A stretch of 57,418 bases of DNA from Branchiostoma floridae (taxonomy: Eukaryota; Chordata; Leptocardii; Amphioxiformes; Branchiostomatidae), in the NCBI RefSeq assembly GCF_000003815.2, contig NC_049990.1:14492110-14549527 (forward strand), written 5' to 3'. Below the pieces are notes generated by a model. That model worked only from the letters and a program-made list of their open reading frames with translations, was not told the DNA's origin and did not search any database. The translations under genes were made by a program, and so were the position numbers. Position 1 is the first letter of the stretch. The number at the start of each line of letters is the position of its first letter. Positions 45,449 to 56,599 of the stretch are shown piece after piece.

Positions 45449-46259
45449 AGGCCATGTTGATTTGATTATATGGATGACATCCTCCGGGAACTCCAAAACT
45501 GATGCGAGCGAGCGAATAAAAAAAAGTTTGGCCAAAAAAAAAAAAAAGTTGCCTTCAGTATGAAATCAAAGTGGCCAGGAAGGTGGAACATAGGACTTAA
45601 CACACATAGTATGGTATACCAACAGTTAGGTGTAAAAAAAAACAGACGAACAGGTTTCGCCAATTACAAAATGGACACACTATGTCGGCAGCCATTTGGG
45701 GTCTAAGCGGAAGACAACAAGAGCGAAGTCAAGTAGAGTTTGTAGTCAATTTATAGTCAATTGCACCAAGTTTCTACAGTCAAAGGTACAGAGACAGTTA
45801 GCCTTTATTACATGGAGATGGGATTTTAAAATGCAGTGGGAATCCAATAATCCACCAAACAGATTCCTTTGTAGCAAAATTGACCAATTACCATTATTTT
45901 GAGTATTACCAGTTCTCAAGTTTCCACAGACAATCAAGTCCAGGTTCATGTCCGGACCTGGAAATGATCGTCTGGACCTGAATTTTCTGTACTGGTACCT
46001 CCCCCAACCAACAATAGATTTTTTTTCTTTCTGTCCTTTCACATCTTATTCTTTGACTTTAGATTCATTTTGGCATTCTATGGCATTAGTTATCTGTTTT
46101 TTGATACTTTTTTTTCAATCTACGGAATATTTGTGCTCATTTTACAGCTGCTTTGCACAATTTATTGTGTGGTCGAAAACCTTTTTTTTTTTTTTTGGAA
46201 ATGGCCGAAACTTGGTGCGAGCGCGGATGTCATCCATATCATCAAATCAACGTGGCCTA
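45449..46259. mobile_element. MITE with AAGGCCATGTTGATTTGA termini
   Basis: The left end AAGGCCATGTTGATTTGATT, with TATGGATGACATCC, pairs with GGATGTCATCCATATCATCA and the AACGTGGCC at the right. Both inner flanks carry GCGAGCG and poly-A/T runs. About 810 bp; no coding evidence. Confidence 0.7.
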
Positions 46260-46365
46260 ATTTAAAAAAAAAAACGCAATTAGTCAATGGGTCAGAGTAA
46301 ATATCGGCACCTCTGTGGTAGCAAATTCTCCTTGTGCTTTTTGAATAGTAGAGGGCCTGTGGTAT

Positions 46366-46580
46366 ATACTGTAAATGCATTTAAGTTCGCGGGGATTCAA
46401 TTTTACGGAAGCGGCAAAAAGAACTTTTCGCGGTAGTTTTAAGTTCGCTGTTAGCAACGTACACTGCAGTCTCTTACTGCTATAGAATAATGTTCGCGGT
46501 GGATTTAAATTCGCGATGAAGTGGCCACCGCGAAAACCGCGAACATTAATCCACCGCGAAAGTTTCTGCATTTACAGTAT
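46366..46580. mobile_element. MITE with ATACTGTAAATGCA termini and TTCGCGG words
   Basis: The ends ATACTGTAAATGCA and TGCATTTACAGTAT are perfect inverses. The interior repeats TTTAAGTTCGCGG and CCGCGAAC several times in both orientations. A degraded copy lies at 21594-21735. Confidence 0.8.
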
Positions 46581-46639
46581 TTTGTTGTGATAGTCATTCA
46601 CGTATGGTAGCTTTATTGATTGTTTAAGCTGTCGTTTTA

Positions 46640-47160
46640 CATTATTCTCTTCGCCAATGGCGATAGAGTATGATTTTGCCGACTTGGGTCTGTATGTAGG
46701 TCAACAACATATAAGTCGAGAAATTGTGGATGGAATTTTTTGATTTTTTGCAGGTGTGTAGTGGTTGTCGAAAGGCATGCCTAGTTCGAAAACGGTTTAC
46801 CTGGCGTTTTCCTACGGTACAGCAGCGAGTTTTGTATTTTTTCGTGGTTTGTTTCGAGAAGCATAAGTCAAAATGTAGCTGGGCGATTTCCACGATATTT
46901 GGCAGGTGTGTAGCGGTTGTGCAAAGGATTGTCATGTGCGAGAATGGTTTAGCTAGCTTTTATCTATGGTGTTGTAGCTGGCTTTGTATGTAAGTGCGTT
47001 TGTCTGTATGCAAGATAACTCGAGATGTTCTTGATGGATGCTAATGATATTTCGTTGATTGGTAGGGGACACAAAAAGGAAGGTCAAGTTCGATAATGGG
47101 CTTCCTGGCGACTTGTTTTGGTACTGCAAGTGAGCGTCAAAGTTTGCGCCTAAATTTTCC
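46640..47160. repeat. Interspersed repeat with internal duplication
   Basis: GGCAGGTGTGTAGCGGTTGT near 46902 echoes GCAGGTGTGTAGTGGTTGT near 46752. The word GTCTGTATG recurs, and the CGATAATGGGC segment near 47092 matches the window start. Family unknown. Confidence 0.5.
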
Positions 47161-47186
47161 AGAAGTGCCAGGTTCATGAATTTTAA

Positions 47187-48123
47187 CCCTATTCAGACCG
47201 GAGGGGGGGGGGGCTTTTGAGGCCTGCGCCAACTTTGATGTCCTATAACGCGAGAACGACTAACGCTAGAGCCACCAAATTTAGTGAGTTTTCCTAAAAT
47301 ATTGTTGGCAACAATTTCAAGAAGTTTGACAAATTTACCATTTTTTCGTGTTGCCATGGCAACCGTTTGTTTACAGGCTGTTTTGCCAAAAATCACTATT
47401 TTTGGTTCTAACAATGTATTTTTCACATTTATTTGCTATTTTACTGCTATTTTGTTACATAAATAAAATCTTATATCATTTAGCATATCTTTCATAATTA
47501 AATATGCATAAATTATGCAAATTTGATGACGTCATCAGCCCAAAATCCAAGATGGCGGACCGTATGGCCAGATCAAGAATAACGAGCTAATTATCCCTTA
47601 ACATTTGTAACTACCTGGTATTTTTTCATCAAAAACCATCTAAATAAATGAATTGAGTCTATTTCCATTGCCCGTTTTGATTATTTGTTGCAAAAAAGTA
47701 TTTTTTAAAATTCAAGGTGGTGGATATAATATGGCGGAGCCCAACTGGGATCTTAGATGTGCATGACGTCATTTTGACGTCATTGATGTTGCTATTGGCA
47801 ACGCAAGTCGTAATAAACATTATTATTCTGTTATCTGCACTTGTTGTTACATTTTTGTAGAATAACTTGAAGTTTTCTGAGAATACCCTTTTTTTATGGG
47901 CCCTGCCAATATAATCACATTGATGACGTCCTAATTACGTCATCTTACGTCACCGTAACGTCAAACGTCAAATACTTGTCAGATATTATGTCGATATCAT
48001 GTCCTGGAAATTTGGTGGCCCTACGACACGTCGTTTTAGAGTTATAGGACTTCAAAGTGGATGGGCTCAAAAGCCCCCCCCCCCCGGTCCAGGGATGACC
48101 AAAAAAGCCCGGTCTGAATAGGG
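47187..48123. mobile_element. TTAA-flanked MITE (CCCTATTCAGACCGG), copy 2
   Basis: TTAA flanks at 47183-47186 and 48124-48127; perfect 15-bp ends CCCTATTCAGACCGG. 937 bp. Multiple TGACGTCA palindromes, GTTGCCATGGCAAC and CCAAGATGGCGGAC are present. Confidence 0.88.
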
Positions 48124-48272
48124 TTAAGTGGTGGATAGCTGTTGGGACTAGAAGTTACTTTGGGAAACTATAATGGTTGCAATTTTACTTGTGACGGAGT
48201 TACCTGAAAGGACTTGAATCGGCCCATAGATGTCTAAAAATAGAGAAGAAGTAGGTCAGAATCCCTGACGTT

Positions 48273-48352
48273 GTCTTGGAAGCATGAAATTCCGATTGAC
48301 CAGGGATGATACGTCTTGGAAGCATGAAATTCTGATTGACCAGGGATCATAC
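48273..48352. repeat. 40-bp tandem duplication
   Basis: The unit beginning GTCTTGGAAGCATGAAATTC appears twice with two or three differences. Confidence 0.85.
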
Positions 48353-49433
48353 CAGGTCATCTGTGTACTATTCGGCCAGACCGGAGTCGGGTGAGACTGC
48401 TGATTTTAACAAAACACTCTGAAAGTTACGCTGGAAAATATCACAACATTGTACCTAATTTCATTGTCACCAGTTCGCTGAGACGGTTATGTTTTTGGTA
48501 GCATTTGTGAGGAACACACGTTCATGCAGTTATTTGCTATTGGGGTATGTACTATTTAGTCATACATGAATAAGACGTTAAAGTCTTGATAAAGGCATGA
48601 TTATTTGACGAAGAGATGTGTTTGTCAAACTCTAGTTTACCTCTGATATTACCACTGTTTGTTACTAATGCAGACGTGAAAATGATAATAACATGTCAGG
48701 TCAGTTGAAAGAATAATGGGGTGAGGAATACTATGGATTGACAAAGGAATGGATCATTTTTGATGTACTTGATTTCTTGTTTGCGTTTGGAATAAATATG
48801 GACTCCTTAGAAAACTTAATCTTGCTTTCTAGATGACTTTTTTTGTATTGTTACTCCAAGGAACAAGTAATTAGTGTCGTACTCTATATACATACATAAC
48901 ATACACGTGTGTAGCATGACCCTTTTGGACAGTTAGAAACATTTGTAGGTATTGAAACACAAATACTTATCTACGATTTGGGCTTATATCTTTTTTGAAT
49001 AAATGCTGGTAATTATTCGTATCGTATTTGCAGCACTATGCTCAAAATACACATTGTGTATTACTGCTGTTTAGGTTATTAGGATCAGAAGGAGCAAAGA
49101 AAAGTATAGTAGACTTTTTATATAGCTTCATTCAAATATTCATCCCACTTTTCGAACGTCAGATGCAAAGTAAACTAAACAACAGGTTGCCAAAAGAATT
49201 TGGAAAAAGAAGGTTCCGCTTGAATTTATTAGTATAGAAAGCATTGTTTTTAAATGTTTGTCTTTCAGTGCAAGGCCATATTAGCACCTCAAGGCATAAT
49301 TAGACATTAAATATTTTTGCAATCGATAATTATATAAAGCTCCTTAACTTAAAGATTTATAAAAAAGATGGAAATAACACATCAGAAAAGTAACGTCGAT
49401 GGAGGTTAGACAATCAGGTAAAAAGACACTTCA

Positions 49434-49500
49434 AAAAGCAGATACTCAAGCTACTGGATACGTTTTTGAAAAAAAGGTCAAATGTTTCTGTCAGAATTCA
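49434..49500. mobile_element. Fragment of MITE family A
   Basis: AGATACTCAAGCTACTGGAT and the following TTTTTGAAA match one end of the elements at 1798 and 13866; the other end is missing. Confidence 0.55.
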
Positions 49501-50603
49501 CTGCCTTTTAAAATTTTGTCAATTTGACACTAGGTAAGGCCACACTATGTTAACATTATGGATGACGCGCACGCATTGGTTTTTACATGTTCTAAGGAAA
49601 CAAGATTTGGTCAGTGACCCAAACCAATATCATTCCGGGTCAATCAGAATTTTATGATTTCCAGAGGATCTGCTATCCAGGGCGCATATTGATGTATAAA
49701 AAAAATGCACGGCTGGTCGGGTCTCTATTGAAACGAACAAGTGAAGAGTAAGCCAGTACAATGACAGTAAAGAAAGTCATTTATTCTTTTAAGAACGGAT
49801 CATCACGTAGTCACAACATAGTATTACGTTCTTGGGTAGTATTTTAAATATAACGGTCAACAGTCATATGCCAAAACTATACTAACCATGTACTTAAAAA
49901 GGAATTTTAATTTGTTCCTTTTCGGTCTTATAGTCTTTAACTACATTTAGGTCAAACTTGTCCCAAATACAAAATTCCTTTGGCTTCTATGACTATATAA
50001 TATATGGTCAAACCATGCATAAACAGTATTAGTCATTAATGAGCTACAAATTTCAAATTAAATAAATTCTCAAATATTTTCGTCACAAAATCCTATTAGA
50101 GCATATCTGTAATACTTAAACAAGGACATATTTATATTCATACTTCTTGCGTTATAATATTTACTTATTGAATGTTGTAGACTTAATGCTTGCAATATTT
50201 ACATAGACTTTATTGCATCTTGGATTTTTTTTTTAATTTGCCAACTTTAACAATGAAAACGTCCATGCTGTTCAAAAAGGGCTCTTGGCCGGTTATAGAA
50301 AATACCAAGTGTTTTGTACCCTAAAGACAGTTAAGGCCCAATCACCAAACACCTTGTCTGTATTCCAAATCCTGAACAATAGATTAAAAAAAGGATTTCC
50401 ACCGAAATACATATAGGCTCCAGGTTAATCCTACCGTTTACACAACATCTACCCATAAACTAAATATCATAAACATCCATAATGTCTTGAATTACTGTAT
50501 CAAACATGCCAAGCTCACGCTCAAATAAAGATGCTCCGATGATAAATTGTTAGTGCCATTCGTCACTAGCAACTGCGATCTCAAAGCGGTGTATAAACTG
50601 TGT

Positions 50604-51103
50604 TTACTTGGTGCAGACCACACAGGTCAACTCAAATCCATTGACGTAAGGCCCATTCGGAAGAGAGCCACACTGCGCCTCCACCAGGTACAGCAGTGCC
50701 CCGTTTTCGTTAGCAGCTGACCCCGGCACAAGGTTGGGAGCTCCGTCCACACAGATGAAGTCACTGTTACTGTTGTGGTTGTAGTTGGACGACATCAGGT
50801 AGCCGCTGTACTCCTTGTACCACCCCTGGGGACACGACAGACGGGCGGGGATCATGACGTGTGCGAATCGTCCGACCACGTGACACACGGAGCATGGTAT
50901 GTCGTAGTTAGCTGGGTTGGTTATGCCCTCTGGCATATTTTCGGTGGAAAAAGGCCCCACCCCACCTTGGTACTCTGCCCCGTACATGTAGCTGTGGTGT
51001 TGGTATCCTGCTTGTGTTTTGTTCCACTCCACGTTGTCCAACGGGAGGCATTGGTAGTTGCCAGATCCTCCCTTATGGTTGTAATTACCAGCTCCCACAA
51101 CTC
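50604..51103 (-). CDS. Collagen-C4-like receptor: globular Cys-rich domain
   Basis: About 166 residues with GAGNYNHKGGSGNYQCLPLD, YGAEYQGGVGPF, the paired IPCSVCHVVGR, MIPARLSCPQGWYKEYSGYL, FICVDGAPN, EAQCGSLPNGPYVNGFELTC and VVC near the end. These spaced motifs are characteristic of the family. The stop TAA is at 50604-50606 (minus strand). Confidence 0.9.
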
Positions 51104-52848
51104 CTGTTCAAAAAAGGAACACGAACAGTTTATAAGTCATGTACAAATCTGAAGATTTTCTCAATAGATATTTACGACGATATTGTTACTGCACATTTCC
51201 GATTCACATAAAATGAGATCTAGAGATATACCAAGGCATCAGATTTGCTTATTGAACCCAAGACAGGTCATTATTAGAGGAAGGTATATGAATCTTATTT
51301 CTAGTAGAGAAGGGGGGGGGAGGCTAAAGCGTGTATAAAGTAAAATTCAATTTGACGACAAAAGGGTGCTTAAAACATAGTTAAAGTACTTGTTCCTTCC
51401 TAATAAAAGCCGCTAAACATGACGGTGGGACTGAGCGTGCTAACACGCAACGGTCGTTTCAAATTATAGCAACTAACGTTTATATACGAGCAGGGCTCTA
51501 GCCAGCGTCCGTTTTGCTGTCAATTGACGGAAATATTTTAAGACCAATCCGTCAACTTTGAGTTTGACGGACAAAATCTTTGGTGGATTAGCTACAGGCG
51601 GCTTGGGGACGCCGTCCACGGCCGTAAAAGCCACACACTGTTTGTTTTGCTATTGTTATTATTGTTGACGAAGTGTGTCGGTGGCCTTTCGCATACAATA
51701 ATCTCATCAAAGTGTTTTCGCGACAATGGAAATTGGCTGACGGAAAAAAAATTCGAGCTGGCTAGAGCCCTGTATACGAGGCCATAAAAGTGCATTAGAA
51801 TAAACTTACCATTATACAGAGTTTCAACGTCAGAGGCGCACATTTCCTTTCCCCAGCGCACGTACACTGCACCGCTTCGGGGCGGTGGAGGCGGAGGGCG
51901 ATCCCCTGGGCCGGCGCCACGGCGGTGTCGGTCTTCATTACCGTTTACGGTCTCTCCAAGCGAATCGCTGTGAATCTCTAACCCCTTGGGCAAAACAAAC
52001 ATTACTGTAAGTACAGGTAAGCCACACTTTAGGTTCATGACCTCTACATACTTAAAAGACTCTCAGCTGAAGTGAACCATTACCTGCACTGGGAAACGTG
52101 ACGATGCATAAGGCAGGTGTCTTTGCGGCCTGGTCTTGAACAATAACAAACAGCCTGACTCACCTGTTGACAGATTTGCATCTCCCTCGTCTCAGGTTAC
52201 GGAAATAAGTTAAGGAACTAAAAGGCAACACATTCGCCCTTTCGCAAAACATATGTATGGAAATTGATCCTTTACACACATTTATATCAAATTGTGCCGT
52301 TAATTGACATATATAATGGAGCGAACGCACCGCACACACACACTCACACACACAGAGAAAAAAACACCCACAAACAAACTCACGCACAAGCGCATCCACA
52401 CAAACACACATACACAAACACACATACACGAACGCACGTACACGAATACGTACCTTCTGGGATCGCTCGTCGATGAGTTTGTCCACTTTAACCTGCAGGT
52501 CAGCCAGGGTGAAGTAGACCAGCGGCATGAGGACTGCACACACCGCGACCGCACCCAGACATGCTCCCGCCAGCAGAACCAGCCCTGTCCGGCGGCCTTT
52601 CTGACGTTTCACCGGCTCCGACCCGACAGGGATACCGCTAACTCGAATAGGCATAAACCCTTAAAATTCACAAAAGTTTCTAATTCATTAAATGGACAAA
52701 CTTTTTTGAAACCTTGAAATCGAATAGAAATCTTTTATTTTACATTTCACCATCCATTAAACTGTTATTAACACAAAGTTTGGACAGCAGCACAAAAATG
52801 ATCGATCCTAACATTTAAGTTTTAAAAAAGCATACCCTTTGTAGACAT
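50604..52848 (-). CDS. Type II membrane protein with short-chain-collagen-C4-like ectodomain
   Basis: Inferred exons (minus): 52848-52836 (tentative, MSTK), 52659-52454, 51984-51810, 51103-50604, totalling 894 nt, 297 residues. A short basic cytoplasmic part precedes one membrane helix. A coiled-coil-like stretch, a Gly/Pro-rich linker and a Cys-rich globular domain follow. The domain matches the family annotated in sponges, cnidarians and other invertebrates as short-chain collagen C4-like, although true Gly-x-y collagen is reduced to a few triplets here. Its biochemical role is not established. If the tiny first exon is wrong, translation starts at the ATG at 52654. Confidence 0.82.
51491..51772. 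mobile_element. hAT-type MITE with 8-bp target duplication
   Basis: The ends CAGGGCTCTAGCCAGC and GCTGGCTAGAGCCCTG are perfect inverses. They are flanked by an exact 8-bp duplication, TATACGAG, at 51483-51490 and 51773-51780. The 8-bp duplication and CAGGG start are hAT hallmarks. It is in an intron of the collagen-C4-like gene; the clean duplication suggests recent insertion. Confidence 0.92.
51810..51984 (-). CDS. Collagen-C4-like receptor: stalk exon
   Basis: Encodes GLEIHSDSLGETVNGNEDRH, then RRGAGPGDRPPPPPP, a Gly/Pro-rich linker, and the start of the globular domain GAVYVRWGKEMC. Phase 0 to 1. The acceptor is AAG rather than a strong CAG, so the exact 5' edge is uncertain. Confidence 0.72.
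52326..52445. repeat. Imperfect (CA)n microsatellite
   Basis: ACACACACACTCACACACAC and similar words fill most of the intron beside the membrane exon donor. Confidence 0.85.
52454..52659 (-). CDS. Collagen-C4-like receptor: membrane exon
   Basis: MPIRVSGIPVGSEPV, the basic KRQKGRRTG, then LVLLAGACLGAVAVCAVLMP LVYF (membrane helix) and LADLQVKVDKLIDERSQK, a short heptad-like helix. It exits in phase 0 at CAGAAG/GTACGT. Reading through the donor gives an unreal Cys/Val-rich extension from an AC microsatellite. Confidence 0.82.
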
Positions 52849-53689
52849 GGTTGTAGTTTCCAGATTCTTCTAAAACTTGTAAACAACTAAGACTCAACCC
52901 AGTGGTCAGGCATCTGATGTATTGTAGACTGCGTGCTAGGTAGGGAAACGTATATTGACGTGTCATTGTGCCAGGTTCTTCTGATTGGCTGTTTCCGTAG
53001 TTTAGTCTAAGTCGTCAGACCAATCATGGAGCAGGGTAGGCTTTGGAAAATGACATCATGCTTATGTCGGGTAAAGAAATGATTCGAATACAGCTCTGAC
53101 TGACATGTTGTGGCGCTAGTGTAAACCAGTAGTGGATACCAAGGTTTGTCTAGAAGGCCAATGCCTGCGGCGTAATGGCAGCTGTCTGTATGAATGATTC
53201 TAAGTAGAGTTTTACGATCCCATTACCGCTTACCGGTCATATGACACACCTTAGTTTTTTACAGTAATGTCTGGGTCAAAGGCTAATTGGAAATCACCTT
53301 CCTTCACAAGGAAACTCTACTTGAGTTCAACAAGCACATACCTAGTCATTGGCAGTAGTATCTGGGTTCCCACTTCTCACCGGGCCTCCTGCCTCTGTGA
53401 TATAAACAAGAATTCAGAGATGACAAACCTCCGTGAGGAAGATTTTAGGGCTAATTTATAGAGATCTCTGTAATGCTGTAACAGGGTCGAGCAAAAGGGG
53501 CCTTGCCTATGCAGGGACAGAAAATATTCAAGTGCTAAACTGGCCGACGAGATCAGCATACAGTATGTTAGAAGAAAGGCTATTAACATCTTGTCATTAC
53601 CTAAGTCAAAATGTGCTTTTTATTTTTTTCATTATTATTATCATCATTTAAATGTTTCTGGTTGAGAATTCTTGAATGAAGAAACAGAT

Positions 53690-53815
53690 GAGTGATTAAG
53701 TTAATGAATCAATTAGTGAGTGAGTAAGTGAGTGAGTGTGATAGGGAGAGAGAGAGAGGGAGTAAATGATTGAGTAAGTAAATGAGTGAGTGAGTAAGTG
53801 AGTAGTGTAGAAACA
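53690..53815. repeat. GAGT microsatellite
   Basis: Imperfect GTGAGTGAGTAA units with a (GA)n core at about 53745-53760. Confidence 0.8.
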
Positions 53816-54169
53816 CTAGTTGGAATTCTTACATGAAATGAATGGAAGTTCGTATCGTCTACACTGATAATATTAGCCTCTTACGTACGCATCTTTGTGT
53901 GTAAGAAATGTTCCTCTCGTCAGGTTGTGATATTCTGTGTGGATTATTTGCTTCAAATACCGCTACACACAAACATGTACAAGTATGTGCGCACGCGCTA
54001 ACTCACCTGCTCATACACGCACGCACGCACACATTTATGTGTTCACCATACAAACACTATAGTTAGACACATACACACACGCGTTTCCCACACTTGATTA
54101 GGGTTAAGACTGATAGACGTCACTTGATTTCTCTCTTGGAATTTAAACATGAATATCTTCGCCGTAATG

Positions 54170-54470
54170 GGACAGTTAGTGATCAAGTTCAATAATACCC
54201 ATGTGCTGTTCGCAAGATATAAAAGAAGAGGTTGGATTTGCGTCCAGTTAGAAACATGGAAGAAAACAAAAAGTCTGGAGGTGATTGCTCTGCTTTTGAA
54301 ACTAAAGTGGAGCTAGACAAATTGTCTAGGCATTTTACACAAAAAAACGATGCCTGGTTATTGAACAGAAATTATTGGAAATGATTGATATTAGATTTTC
54401 AAAGAATGATTGCAACTGTTGTCTCACTCTCGGAACAATATAGGAGTAGATTTTCTTTTTCAAATTATTT
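54170..54470 (+). promoter_or_regulatory. Duplicated TATA-promoter-like segment (copy 2)
   Basis: TATAAAAG at 54218-54225 is embedded in CTGTTCGCAAGATATAAAAG, matching 28330-28352. The downstream GGTGATTGCTCTG and AATTGTCTAG words also match. A small frame from ATG 54255 (MEENKKSGGDCSAFE, 41 codons) is open but has no family. No plus-strand gene follows within the window. Confidence 0.4.
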
Positions 54471-54950
54471 GTGACTGAGCCGTCAACATCGAAATCCCAT
54501 GTACCAACAAAATTCACATGCTCTCTATATATTTTAAAACTAGCTTTTCCCGCTCACTGCTACAGAAAAATATTTATGGACAATCAATTTTCAGATTTCG
54601 GCCTGATATTATCAACAGATCTTGTACACGGAAATACAATATACAAATGTGGTTACTTTATCAGCTTTCTTTGGAGCTAGAGGGAACTTCTAGTAGCAGA
54701 ATTCAATAACAACATAAGTAAGAATAATTAAATGACTAGATAAACGGATAATACTCATGTGGATGTGTATAACAACAATAAAAGACACTGTATATTGAAG
54801 CTTTGACCTGCTGGCATGAATCTATTTTTACCGGTCATACTTTAAGTTACACTTAAAAAACTTTAACAGCGACTGAAAAAAAAACGATATTACAGTACAG
54901 TTTTGCTCTATTACTGTCAATGGCACAGAAGTAAATAGAACAAATGTTTA

Positions 54951-54952
<2 letters not shown>

Positions 54953-55004
<52 letters not shown>
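54953..55004. repeat. (AT)n microsatellite
   Basis: About 25 uninterrupted AT dinucleotides. Confidence 0.95.
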
Positions 55005-55009
<5 letters not shown>

Positions 55010-55204
55010 TAATCAACTACAGTTTTGAGATAACTCTGGAGAACTCTAATATTTCACATGCCTCCTGTGTAGCTTATCTCTGCATTTAAGTGTAATGTTC
55101 ATCTGTTATCTATTATATGATAGACTTCTGAGACATACCCTACATATCTTAACTTACATGATTTTAGAAATGGTTTCATACATCATCCACTGACCAAAGA
55201 CACC

Positions 55205-55267
55205 GGATAGTTTCTGAAACGTTTGGCCGTTTTGAAAATCATATCCAGCTGCCTCACTGCTTTTACA
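55205..55267. mobile_element. Fragment of MITE family A
   Basis: TTTGAAAATCATATCCAGCT and the following ACTGCTTTT match one end of the family at 1798 and 13866, located just past the stop of the second NHL gene. Confidence 0.5.
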
Positions 55268-55300
55268 TCTTCCCGGGCAAATCTTTCTATTCAAATCATT

Positions 55301-56476
55301 TTAGTAAGTGTTGTAGATAGTTATAGTGTTATAACGCCCTGCATCAGCTACTACCAGCTGTCCTTCTTGTCCTACAGCAATATGAGATACCATCCTATGT
55401 CCAGTGGCGACTTTGCGAACAAATGTTCCTCGACTTGTATATAAGGATACCCAATCCTTTTCACGCCAGCCTCCATGATCTGCCACTAAGATATGACCAG
55501 AATTGTCAGTACAGACACTTTCTGGATTTATTAGCACACCATTATTACTGCCTTCACCTCCGAACTTGAACATTAGATTTCCTCTCTGGTTAAACACATG
55601 AACAATGTTATTTTCTAGCGTGAAAATTTCCCCATTCCTGTTAACGGTGATGACTGAATGACATGAAATCTCTAACTGAAGCCTCCTTACAATCTTGCCA
55701 TTGGAATGAAATATGACAATCTTACAGCTACTTGTACCAAAGTTTGTTACAAGAATGTGGTTACTTTGTACATTCACGGCAATAGCACGAAAGGCCCTGC
55801 TGTTTGGAACCCCAAATTTTGCCAAAGCTTGACCATCCCTGTTGTATTTTACAACATAGGAGCCAAGAGATGCCAACTTGCCCACTACCCACAGGTTATC
55901 ATTACCGTCAATTGAGATATCCTCTGGATCCATGTTTTTGCCAGGTTTCTCGGGAACAGTTGTCAAGAAATGACGAATGTAAACCCCCTTAATGTTAAAT
56001 ACTTGGACTCGACTGTTGTCATAATCAGCTACGAATATCTCGTTTGTAGAAGAAACAACAACTCCACTTAGACGAGCGAACTTTCCCAGTGTCGATCCCC
56101 GTCCACCAAACGTGATGACTTTACGTTTTCCACCATCTGTCTTCGTCCCTAAAACGATACAAAACAACATAAATACCATTAATACAAAGTGCGATAGGAC
56201 TTGTGCAAATCCTAGGTAAGGACTCCGAGTTACCACCGAAAGACATGGTAAATTATACTTAGTAATCGTCGCTGTATTTTAGCAATCGAATTTCTTTCTT
56301 ATATATTTCTAATTATTTTTTTATTATGTAACAAAAGTCATTGTTTATTTCATTGTAGTAATAATATGTTAACCTTCACCTTTTGGGCTGATAGCGGTTT
56401 GTAGGCTCTTTCCTAGGGTTGTGACATATCCAACAGTTGTCCTGGCTGCGTTGGTGTATGCAGTCGACGAGAAAAA
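55301..56476 (-). CDS. Second NHL receptor-like gene, 3' exons (stalk and NHL propeller)
   Basis: Two exons are visible: a stalk exon 56476-56380 (FFSSTAYTNAARTTVGYVTT, phase 0 to 1) and an NHL exon 56148-55301 (281 codons plus stop). The NHL exon closely parallels 24179-23338: ITFGGRGSTLGKFARLSGVV and VADYDNSRVQVFN are nearly identical to the other copy, and the splice positions and phases are the same. The membrane and cytoplasmic exons are expected beyond 57418 on this strand. The TTAA MITE at 56600 lies in the next intron. The pair arose by duplication, judging by this similarity. Confidence 0.85.
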
Positions 56477-56599
56477 CTGTAAAAGCAGTACATATATTAG
56501 TTCTGGCAATTATTTTATTGCCAGGCCATTGGAACCAGAGAATCTTCATTCATTCATTCATTGAAATGAACAAACCCATTTAATAGGTACACCATTTAA

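Larger units (their letters stand above)
42054..50603. other. Gene-poor, transposon-rich intergenic region
   Basis: Between the lectin stop and the 3' end of the collagen-C4-like gene I find no exon with domain or splice support. Open frames of 60-110 codons exist but fall in repeats or lack recognisable content. At least four inverted-repeat elements and two small tandem duplications occupy much of it. Confidence 0.6.

Noticed and set aside
49028-49237. 69-codon frame with a hydrophobic middle
   Set aside because: No recognisable domain, splice sites or neighbours.
52160-52453. Cys/Val-rich extension of the collagen-C4-like first exon
   Set aside because: It reads through a clear GTACGT donor into a (CA)n microsatellite.
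54255-54380. 41-codon frame after a TATA-like segment
   Set aside because: It has a plausible promoter but no domain or conservation beyond the duplicated DNA; kept only as part of the promoter-like feature.
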